64,000 bases of DNA from Megamerina dolium (Eukaryota > Arthropoda > Insecta > Diptera > Megamerinidae). Position numbers and translations under genes: made by a program. Where the stretch lies: positions 94,950,136 through 95,014,135 of the forward strand of contig OY978525.1 in assembly GCA_963854835.1 (NCBI GenBank), in the 5' to 3' direction. Of the stretch, positions 24,601-34,005 are shown piece by piece. The notes under the pieces are model-generated. The model made no database searches. It saw only the letters and a program-made list of their open reading frames with translations, and was not told the DNA's origin. Positions within the stretch are counted from its first letter, which is position 1. Each line of letters opens with the position of its first letter.

Positions 24601-27160
24601 ATTTGCCATAGAAAAGCTTCTAAAAAAACTCTGTGACCAAGCTCAGAAAAAGTGATGTCACAAGTGTTCTGCCATTCGGAACCGGCTAAACTAAGTAGGT
24701 CCCTTCTAATATTGTCCAAAATTTAACACGCATAACAATACTGGAAGAGAAGCTCGGCAAAAGAGCCCTTTGGGGCTTATTAGTGCCACATATTTTTTAT
24801 TTCTAATATTGATTACTTGTTCTCTCATGGAGTTTATTATGCGGATAGTCATAAAAGTTATGGAAAATCAAATTCAATTATTTTATACATGGATCCTTTA
24901 TTTTGAACACGATAATCCCGTTGTGATTCTCTATGTGACCATTTATTCAGAAGTTCAATAAGAAGGAACTCTTTTAATAAATATACTCCATTAACTTAAA
25001 GAAAATCGTAGGTATGTATATGTGGCACTTATAGACTCCGAAGAACCCTTTGGACGAGATTCTCTTCCAATACAGTTGTGCGTGTTAAATTTTTTGTACA
25101 GTATTGTAAGGGATCTACTTATATTAGCTGATTCCGAAGGGTAGAATCTTTGTGACATCACTTTCTCTGAGCTTTGACAGAGAGCTCTTTTAGAAGCATT
25201 TTCAATGCAAATTGTTGTTGCCGGAAGAATGCCCATTTACTTGCCAGTTGGTGGGTACTATTCAAAACAAAAATCTTTTTAATCTTCAAAACTGTGCTTC
25301 AGTCGGAATAGAAGTCGTGACCCAGAGATCAGTCCCTAAAAGAATTACGTGACTTAAAAATCACCCAATCATTGTTTGATTTTCCACCATGCAGGTTTAT
25401 CATTCTTTTTGCATATGTTGGGTCCTGCAATCGGTTATGCATTAGCATCATTCTGCCTACGTCTCTACATCGTACCATATCTTCAGCCAATAATCAATGA
25501 TAAGGATCCACGTTGGCTGGGTGCTTGGTGGTTGGGTTGGCTTATAATGGGTATCATATTGTTGGTATGCACAATACTTTTGGCAATGTTTCCAAAAGAA
25601 CTGCCCGTTACAGTAGTACGTCGTACACTGCGCGAAGAAGAAGAGCGTAAGCTGAATACTATCGAAGAGCATGATGAAGAGAATATGGATGGTGTAAAGC
25701 AGGCTTCGTTCGGAGATATGTTGACCACATTTAAACGTTTACTAAAAAATAAAACTCTCACCTATAATAATATTTCATCGGTTTTCTATTTTTTTGGCTT
25801 TGCACCATATTGGATTTTCACTCCAAAATACATTGAGATAATTTATAAACAATCGGCAGCAACATCAAGGTAATTTCCATTGATATTGACAACTAGTTAA
25901 ATAAAAATGAATTCTTTTATTGGTCTCTTCGCACACAGCATGGTCACTGGTACTGTAGCATTGGCTTTCACTGCCATAGGTACACTACTTTCTGGATTTG
26001 TGATATCAAAATATAAGCCAAGGGCACGATATTTGGCGGGTTGGAATGTTATTTCTGGATTTCTAACTGTGCTAGGTATGTTATCCTATGCCATCATCGA
26101 TTGTCCTGGCAATGAGCAGTCCATTATTGTTAATATACCGGATAAGTAAGAATATAACACATTGCAGCTAGCACTTTAGTATGAAATAATTAATCCTAAA
26201 TCCTAAATGATTTTCTTCACAGCTTTCTAAACTCGACAGCTACCTGTAATTCACATTGTCATTGTGATTATGTACCGTACTCACCAGTTTGTGGTGAGAA
26301 TAATATGACTTATATATCGGCATGTCATGCTGGTTGCAAACAGCAACATGTTGATGCAAAAGGATTGAAGGTGATAAGGGATCTTATCATTTGCAGATTC
26401 CTGCTAATTAAGCGCTTTTTTGCTTTTACAGATCTTTGAGGATTGCACTTGCATAACGAATGGAGATAGAGTCAGCAATTTATCCGACATTATAACAACA
26501 TCATTTACTTATTCAAATGTAAGAAATTCAATATCGTTGCCTAATACTAAATTGTTTTCCCCATTCTACTTCTGCAGGTAATTATTAATAATACTGTTGG
26601 AGATATTGTTGGTGGTCAAGCTAAAGCGGGCGCTTGTCCAGTCAATTGTTTTACACAATTTGTCACATTTCTAGCTGTAATGTGTTGTCTGCAATTCTTA
26701 GGAGCCTCCGGACGTAGTTCGAATTTACTTGTTTCCATGCGTTGTGTATCGGAAGAGGACAAAAATGTTGCCATGGGCTTAGGCATGATGATGATTTCAT
26801 TGTTGACATTCATACCAAGTCCAATATTTTTCGGTTGGCTATTGGATAGCTTCTGTTTGGTTTGGGGTAAAACATGTACGAACAAAGGCAATTGTTGGCT
26901 ATACGATCCGGAATCATTAAGGTACATAGATATTACCATATTTTGCTCATTTTGTATATATTTTATCCACCGTTTCCTTTAGATTTTCGCTCAATGTGAT
27001 TGCGTCATCATTTGTGACACTCGGCGTATTATTCGATTGTGTCGTCTGGTATTATGTGAAAGATTTGAAAATTTTCGATGATGAGATAAAAGATATAGAA
27101 ATGTCTAATATGGACAAGGACAGAATTGTTGAGGCTACAAAAAAAATTGAAGTTTATTAA
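21611..27160 (+). CDS. Oatp: Organic anion transporting polypeptide (Oatp/SLCO), gene C
   Basis: Third Oatp gene of the cluster, with the same nine-exon plan: 21611-21861, 21919-22148, 22214-22540, 25395-25869, 25939-26145, 26223-26370, 26432-26518, 26578-26921 and 26983-27160, giving 748 aa. The signature DPRWLGAWWLGW is in exon 4, the Kazal-like loop (CHCDYVPYSPVCGENNMTY) in exon 6, and the conserved RCVSEEDK and CTNKGNCWLYDPESLR segments in exon 8. It is clearly more diverged than A and B. The cytoplasmic loop after the WLGAWW span is 12 codons shorter, and exon 7 (outer loop) has 29 codons against 63. Intron 3 has grown to 2.85 kb by mariner and SINE insertions. AATAAA follows directly after the stop. 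Same expected carrier role, probably with different substrates. Confidence 0.92.
23180..24160 (-). pseudogene. Mariner-family transposase remnant(s) in intron 3 of Oatp gene C
   Basis: On the - strand the relics run in order. First come a GRPKGQ-like and a KIHGIIFDDRRMKVREVAEL-like helix-turn-helix part (about 23,880-24,000). GVLHIDYLEK and EYYSQLVDKLDDQ (about 23,590-23,680), typical of the mariner core, follow. Last is a C-terminal TIENVLKNWGDRIRYCKASR stretch (about 23,275-23,335). Stops and frame shifts are frequent. The C-terminal piece looks like a different mariner lineage from the core, so two insertions may be superposed. Confidence 0.65.
24449..24782 (+). repeat. tRNA-derived SINE copy in intron 3 of Oatp gene C
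   Basis: Nearly full length. The head is TGCCGTAGCTCGGTGGTTAG with the B box near 24,500 (AGTTCAATCCCAGAC, slightly mutated). The body includes TTTTCTTTCGAACGACGCCC, CTTCCGACAGTAGCAATTTG, AGTGATGTCACAAGTGTTCT and AAGTAGGTCCCTTCTAATAT. The 3' end has a small hairpin, AGAGCCCTTTGGGGCTTA, followed by a TGCCACATATTTTTT tail. Confidence 0.88.
25021..25345 (-). repeat. tRNA-derived SINE copy in intron 3 of Oatp gene C (opposite strand)
   Basis: Read on the - strand the body and tail match the family (GTGGCACTTATAGACTCCGA at the tail, GTGACATCACTTTCTCTGAG, AGAGCTCTTTTAGAAGCATT, AATTGTTGTTGCCGGAAGAA). The tRNA-like head is degraded near 25,295-25,345. It lies head to head with the 24,449 copy, about 240 bp away. 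Confidence 0.8.
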
Positions 27161-28780
27161 ATAAATATAATTTTTGCAAAAAATTTATTAACTTGTTTTA
27201 GGAATTACTTGGAATTAAACAAATTCATAAAATCTCTTAACTATTTACTTCGCCCTCTATTCTATTTTAGTAGAAACGTAATGGAGTTTGTACATGCTTA
27301 GCAAATGTTACAACCTTAAAATAAAAAAATTATTCCACATTATTCACAGTAGGGTGGTCAATCCCGGTATCCCAATTTATGTCCATTGTTAATGATGTAT
27401 TGTGGTCGCCACTATAAAATAGAAAATTGCTACAACTAAGCGACTTTGATTCCTTGGAATCCGTCTTTAATTGAAATATTTTCCAAAAAGAATTTTGAGT
27501 AAAAATGAAAAATTTACTTGCATGTAGTTTTCGAAAGTGTATTAAAAGTTTTTTTATTTGTAGTTATCTGGTAGTAACAATTCTTCGAGAAAAGAACATA
27601 GAATGTCCATGTTAGCGAACACAATAATATTCAAGATAGTATAGGTTTTTCCGTATTTACTGTTTAAGTTTTAAAGAAAACTCATACAAATTTCAAATTA
27701 TCTCCATTGGCTTCATTGACATAATTCAAAATTTTTTTAGTTTATTACACGGTGAGACAAAATTACGCCGATTTTCTGGATTCGAGAACCTCGCATTTAC
27801 AGTGATAGAACTTAAATGAAAACGAATGGAAATCATTTTCCGAATCCAATGGACTCGTGTTCGTAATACCGCGGCTTGAAGTTTGAAGATTTTTTCACAT
27901 TTTATCATCATTGATACCTAGCCAGATTCTGGAAAACGCTTGAAAATTTCTACAAATTTTCTTCCAAAGAAATGTAGCCCAAATTAAAATAAAATCCTTT
28001 GCAACATTTAACATTAAAAACCGATGTTAATCGTGTTTTGAAGTCAAATGTGTTAAAAATGGGATTTAGTCTGACTCATTTCCATATTTCGGAAACGCTT
28101 CTGCTTTTCAAATTGCCTTGTCTAAGTATTTGTAGCCCAAAATATAATCCAAGTTGTCTAAAAACTTAATTGCCTGTATAGAATCGTTTTACTCTATTGG
28201 ATCGCATAGTATTAGAAATGAAATTCAATTGCTTATATGTGTTTTCATATATATACAATTTGTGAAAACTCACTCGAGGAATGGTTGTGTGAAATATTCA
28301 ATTATTTCATAAAATAAAAAAGTAAAAATTAACTGTTTCGGACAAATCATTTGCATTTGCATATATTGTGGTAATGTAAACTTAACAACCTCAGCTCGTA
28401 TCCACGCTAATACCCGAACTTGGAAAATTTGCGTTCTTGTATGATCTTCAATTTGTTTAAAGCTCAAAATATGATTTTTCAGTAGGATTTATATTTTATT
28501 AAGTTTGATCAATATTAGACTATAATATTTGAAATTGAAATGTGAATATTTTAAAACAGAAATAAAAAAAATTAATTTACAAATTAAAAAATTAATTGAT
28601 ATTAAAGGAATTGTATTGCTAATATGCATCATCGCACTGAAATGATTGAAATAGTTAAAGGTACAGCAAACAACACATTTTTTTTTTTTGTTTTTTATGT
28701 AACTAAATAATAGTATGTAATATTTTAATGCTTTTTATTGACTTTTACATAAATATACTTATATACATAAATATACTTGG
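27161..28780. other. Gene-free AT-rich DNA after the Oatp cluster
   Basis: The first bases are the 3' UTR of Oatp gene C. The remainder shows no supported gene, RNA or repeat. Several 60-residue open frames are compositionally random. Confidence 0.45.
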
Positions 28781-29130
28781 TGCCGTAGCTCAGTGGTTAG
28801 TGTGTTCGCCTTCTGATCTGTAGGTCGTGGTTCAATCCCCGGCTGATGCATAACAAATATAATATCGATAAGATTTTTCTTTCGAACGGTACCCACCTGT
28901 CGGCAAGCAATTGGCAATTCTTCCGACAGTAACAACTTGCCATGAAAAAGCTTCTTAAAGAACTCTGTGACAAAGCTCAGAAAAAGTGATGTCACAAGTG
29001 TTCTGCCGTTCGGAACCGGCTAAAATAAGTAGGTCCCTTCTGATATTGTCCAAAATTTAAGACGCACAACAGTAATGGAAGAGAAGCTCAGCCAATGAGC
29101 CCTTTGGGGCTTTATGTATGTGCCACATAT
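28781..29130 (+). repeat. tRNA-derived SINE, best-preserved copy
   Basis: The head is GTGCCGTAGCTCAGTGGTTA (A box TAGCTCAGTGG) with B box GGTTCAATCCCCGGC at about 28,830-28,844. The full body follows: TTTTCTTTCGAACGGTACCC, CAAGCAATTGGCAATTCTTC, CTTAAAGAACTCTGTGACAA, AGTGATGTCACAAGTGTTCT and AGTAGGTCCCTTCTGATATT. The 3' end is TGAGCCCTTTGGGGCTTTAT plus a TGCCACAT and T-run tail. About 350 bp. Internal pol III promoter boxes are present, and no protein is encoded. Confidence 0.9.
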
Positions 29131-30195
29131 TTTTTTTTTTTACTTATTTTTTATTTATTTTATTTGAATTTTTACAAATACTGGGATCAGCACGAGGCCT
29201 GTATATTTGCATCCCTAGTTTACATATTTAAAGCTCAAAGTGGGAGCTGTGGTTATATCATTTTTTCCAAGATTGATTTAAAAAATGATTTATCATTTCA
29301 AATGGAGGAGAGAGTGTGGTGGAGGGAGAGAGTATAAGGAGATAATAATATAAACAGTTTTTATTTCAGTGTATAAATAACATTAATGTCTTATTGTATG
29401 CCTTAATTATTGACAATTAATGAGCCCATAAAAACAATCAAACATACAAATGTATAGTAGATATTTAGTTATAGACAAACATTATATGATAGATGACAGT
29501 GATGGTGTCAGCAATAGCTATAGCAAAAACAACAAGTACCTACAACAAAAACAAAAGTATTTCATAGAGCATGATTGCCGATTAGATAGGATTGGTAAAT
29601 GTTCAAAAACCTATGTACGAATCTGGTGGAAAATGTACTCGTGCATGATGGATGGAAAATTTGTTCATATAAAATAATAAAAACCTCATAAAAATTTTTA
29701 AATAAATATTTATAATAATACAAACAAAAAATTATAAATCGAAAAAAAGAGTAATGAAAATTTGAATTTCTTCTTTACGATAGATAAAACGCAAAATTAT
29801 AATATTGACACACTGCAAGATTTTTTATTTTCGCTTTTACTGTAAATATCCAAATTTGGATCATACACATTACAAAATGAAATTAGTTTTAAGTTGATTA
29901 TTATTTTATCATAAATTTGCGGCTGATATTTAATTCCATCGTACATATAAATTTCATATTAATAGTATTGGAAAATTTTACTTTATGGAAACTTTTACTT
30001 AGTGCTTCGTCATTCTCAATTTCTTATATCACAGTCATTCTTAAGGTATTTCGGAAAAAAAAAGATATAATATTAATAATAATAATAATAATAATAATTA
30101 TACTAACATTAATAATACAAAAAGCAAGGCATTAACAATTTTTCAATTTATTTTACTTTGCCTTCGTAAGTGTCCTCTAACGAAACCCACTTAAG
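29131..30195. other. Intergenic DNA with an (AAT)n microsatellite
   Basis: An (AAT)n run lies at 30,071-30,098. A GAGAGAG/GGAGGGAGAG purine tract lies near 29,307-29,334. No gene recognised. Confidence 0.45.
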
Positions 30196-31378
30196 TTAAT
30201 CCTCGTCAATCATCACTACATGTGAATAAACTACTCGCTGATGACTATTGCTGCTACCAGACAATCTGACATCACATCGTATATATTTGCTGTCCTCGTC
30301 ATGCTTTTCTAACATCATAAATGGAATAATCAAAATATTCTGAAAATGACGTTTTTCAATATATTAGACCACATTGTATTTTTTTCTTTTGACAGCAAAG
30401 AGAGAAAAAAAAATTGAGACAAAAACCTGTTGCATATTAATGTGACCATAATGTAGATAAAATGAATCATTTTTATTTTATGGCGTATATTAAATACTTA
30501 AATATGATCGAAATATCAAGTGTCAATAATCAACATGATTTAGATCTTTTAAAAATAATCAACCGAACTTCATGCTTATATAGTGTTTCGATACATTGAT
30601 ATGAGTTAAATATCAAGGAACAGGCGATAAATTTGAGATTTCGAGTGAATTTGGTCCGAACGAGACAATCAAGTTTTCAAATCCCAAAACCGTAAAAACT
30701 GTTAAAGTTCAAATAAAGCAAACGCTGTGAACTTTATGGATAAATGTAGTACGAATAATTAAAGTAATTCGAAAAAACATTTATGGAAAATGAAGTGTTT
30801 TGGTTTATCACAAGTACATACCATAGCTCAGTGGTTAGTGCATTCTTTCCATAGGTCGTGGGTTCAATCCCTGGCTGAAGCACATTTAATATCAATTTTT
30901 CTTTCGAACAGTAAGCAATTGTCAATTCTTCCGGCAGTAACAATTTGCCATAAAAATATGTTTTTTAAAGAGTTCTGTGACAAAGTTCAAAAAATGAGAA
31001 AGCAAGAAAACCGAAATCAATAGTAACCCAAATTATATATTTAAATAAGAAACACTCAGTAGCGGAAGAAGAAATTATTAATGAACCATATACAATACCC
31101 TGAAAAAATTTGCAGAAACTAAAATTAAAAATATACACAGTGGACATATATGTTATTTTTACAATGACAGCTCTTCTTGAATCGCTTTTAATTTAAACTT
31201 ATTTCCAAAGTCACTGTTATGTAGCCCAAACAATGCGTTTGTCGAAAAGTTTCTTTCATATTCCCTGTGGCGATATTAACAAGCATCAAGAGATCGGAAC
31301 CCCACACATGATCGTCAGTGACAGTGACAGTTTGTTGTGGATTTTGGAGCGATGGCCTCAATTCCGAGACATCAATTC
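30196..31378 (-). CDS. Two unidentified coding-like segments, possible 3' end of an unknown gene
   Basis: On the - strand, a segment beginning after TTTCAG at 31,379 stays open for 63 codons (31,378-31,188) in only one frame, with IDVSELRPSLQNPQQTVTV and DDHVWGSDLLMLVNIATG. A second segment after ATTTTCAG (exon 30,339-30,196) gives 47 codons to a TAA, including PFMMLEKHDEDSKYIRCDV and HQRVVYSHVVMIDED. Residue composition is protein-like and both acceptors are good. A clear GT donor for the first segment was not found (GGAAATAAG and ACAGTGACT are candidates), and no upstream exon or start codon was recognised. It could be the end of a real gene or a decayed copy of one. I do not recognise the family. 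Confidence 0.35.
30823..30998 (+). repeat. tRNA-derived SINE, 3'-truncated copy
   Basis: The head is ACCATAGCTCAGTGGTTAGT with B box GGTTCAATCCCTGGC (about 30,862-30,876). The body runs through TTTTTCTTTCGAACAG and GGCAGTAACAATTTGCCATA to AGAGTTCTGTGACAAAGTTC, where it stops. It lies between the two coding-like segments on the other strand. Confidence 0.82.
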
Positions 31379-32505
31379 CTGAAAGTTGTGCGATTTATAA
31401 AAGAATGACCCATATGTAGAATTGAAACTTATAAAATGTTGATATTAATATAGGGAGAATATAAACTCATGTAAGAAAACAACTTCTGGTCACATTAATT
31501 ATCAAATTTATAAAGCTTTCTCACTTGCCTAAAACAAGTAAACTAGTGGAACTATACATAAATACATACATATGTTCATAGAGAATGATTCTGTAATTGT
31601 TCTTCAACTTTTGTTAGATTTTTTGTTCTTCTTTACAACTCTTAATTACTATTGTTGTTTTCTGACTATTACTGCCATTGCCGCAGGCTGACTTTGTTAC
31701 TTACTAAATATCATACGTATAATTTTAAAACCTTTTTTTTTAGGAATTCATTTCGGTAATATCTAAGTTTATATTATACCCTACACTGTGAAAATTAGGC
31801 AGACAGACGAACAAAGTAGCGTGCCGTATTTCTGTGCAATACCTTCATAATTTCCTGCGCAAACTCAGGACTTGAGCATAAAAATATACATTCTAAAATA
31901 TACTCTTCATTGAGAAGTAGACATCGTTCATATCCGAAATCTGGAATATTCACGGAAATACGCATTCCTTAAAAAGTAGTCTTATATACTGAGTTTCAGC
32001 TATATAGCTTTATATTCACGTTCACAAAATCTGAAAAACATTACGAAATGTGCTTTTTTATGGTCGGAGAAAATCTGAAATTACAAAAATTTGACTAAAA
32101 AGGTACAGGAGATGGGCGCGGTGCGTATGGTAAAGCCAATTTTCAAGTATATCCTTTCGTTTTAGAAAATAGTCCTATTTGAAGTGGACTAAGATGGTTT
32201 CATCTAGTGATTATGATAAAAAATTCAATGCATAATTCATTATGAGTGTTTCAAAAATAACCACAAATTCATGTTACTCGACTTTTAAAATGTAGCGCAT
32301 ATAAAAAGCTGTTACTGCTTGTTGCTATTGATAGTGCTAGCGCTGTTTGTTGCTCACATCTAGACATAATACGATTTGTTGCTATTAGTGACGATCGTGG
32401 CATAGTGTGCTTGCTGTGCTGCTGTTAATGGTTAGTAATGGTTGCTGCTTGCTTGCTTACTTGCCAGCTAGCTATATACCTACTACGTACGATATATACA
32501 ATTTA
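31379..32505. other. Intergenic DNA, no gene seen
   Basis: No supported gene or repeat. TTA at 32,503-32,505 is the target-site flank of the MITE that follows. Confidence 0.4.
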
Positions 32506-33046
32506 TGCTGCAACTAGCCACCGACGTAAAAACGTAGAACGTGTCAGCTGACACGACCTATCTTATGGGAATGTCGTGTTAACGAAAACTCACCAACGTA
32601 GGACGGTGACGTAGACGTTGCTCGTAGCGGAGAGAATCAACAGCAATTTGATTTTTTACGTAAAAACGTGTCAGCTGATCGCTCTATATGTGTACAGGGT
32701 TACCAGCTTAGACTTTTATAAATGAATAAAAACTTAACTAAATAAGATTAGTTTTTTTTTTAATTAATCAAAACTATCATCGTGTTTAGTAATTTATTAA
32801 AATATACTTCACGTATATTAATTTTTTTTTTAGTTTATAACATATATATTATGAAATTTGATCATGAAAATGGTAAGTGTGATTAAAAGCATGCACGCAC
32901 AGTGTTACATGGCAACATTGTTATGTATGTATATAAGAAAGAACAGTCGATTTCTCCATCGCTGCTACGGGCATAACTTTTGACAAATTTTTGCTCTTAC
33001 GTACGAACGGTACGTACGTACGCTACGTCGGTGGCTAGTTGCAGCA
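32506..33046. mobile_element. MITE, copy 1 of a tandem pair (PIF/Harbinger-like TSD)
   Basis: A 541-bp element that starts TGCTGCAACTAGCCACCGAC and ends in its exact complement; the perfect inverted repeat is 23 bp. It is flanked by TTA on the left and TAA on the right, matching the TWA targets of PIF/Harbinger elements. Inside lie the palindrome GTGTCAGCTGACACG near the left end and repeated TACGTACG near the right end. No coding capacity, so it is non-autonomous. Its TIRs do not match the Harbinger element at 13,059, so another transposase would have moved it. Confidence 0.85.
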
Positions 33047-33049
33047 TAA

Positions 33050-33589
33050 TGCTGCAACTAGCCACCGACGTAAAAACGTAGAACGTGTCAGCTGACACGA
33101 CCTATCTTATGGGAATGTCGTGTTAACGAAAACTCACCAACGTAGGACGGTGACGTAGACGTTGCTCGTAGCGGAGAGAATCAACAGCAATTTGATTTTT
33201 TACGTAAAAACGTGTCAGCTGATCGCTCTATATGTGTACAGGGTTACCAGCTTAGACTTTTATAAATGAATAAAAACTTAACTAAATAAGATTAGTTTTT
33301 TTTTTAATTAATCAAAACTATCATCGTGTTTAGTAATTTATTAAAATATACTTCACGTATATTAATTTTTTTTTAGTTTATAACATATATATTATGAAAT
33401 TTGATCATGAAAATGGTAAGTGTGATTAAAAGCATGCACGCACAGTGTTACATGGCAACATTGTTATGTATGTATATAAGAAAGAACAGTCGATTTCTCC
33501 ATCGCTGCTACGGGCATAACTTTTGACAAATTTTTGCTCTTACGTACGAACGGTACGTACGTACGCTACGTCGGTGGCTAGTTGCAGCA
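33050..33589. mobile_element. MITE, copy 2 of the tandem pair
   Basis: Same orientation and nearly the same sequence as copy 1. Only small length differences in T-runs were seen. It is separated from copy 1 by just the three bases TAA (33,047-33,049) and followed by TTA (33,590-33,592). 540 bp, with the same 23-bp terminal inverted repeats. Confidence 0.85.
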
Positions 33590-33624
33590 TTAGCTAGTTG
33601 TTGTCTTTAAGTTTGGCATCGTCA

Positions 33625-34005
33625 AGCAACGGTCAGTATTTGTTTAAATGCCAAAGCGCGCGCAACGTTTCATACAAAGTTCTTGCTTAAGAGGTATTTT
33701 ATATTTGGTTTAATTCGCTCAGTGAGTGTTAGCAACAACAACAACCATAATAATAATAATAATCAAAAAGTGCCGTTTTATCGTTGAGGAAAGAATTTAA
33801 AAAAAAAAACTATGTATATAAATTAGAAACTATTCATAGCAAATAACTTTGCCCTAAAATAAAATATAGTCAAACCTTTTTACAAGTATATTGTAAAGGT
33901 GTGTAGTATTGTAGATTTTATTGAATAATACATACATATAAATTTTGTTTATTAAACATTTATTTTATATTTCTAAATTCTATTAATTATCGACAATAAA
34001 AGGAG
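33625..34005 (+). promoter_or_regulatory. Candidate transcription start and non-coding first exon
   Basis: GGTCAGTATT near 33,629 contains TCAGT, the arthropod initiator. It is followed by a leader-like CAACAACAACAACC stretch and, at 34,006, a consensus donor GGAG|GTGAGT. The Prip gene needs an upstream non-coding exon because its coding exon 1 begins after an acceptor at 50,293. This is the most donor-like site I noticed upstream, but the link over 16 kb is speculation. Confidence 0.2.
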
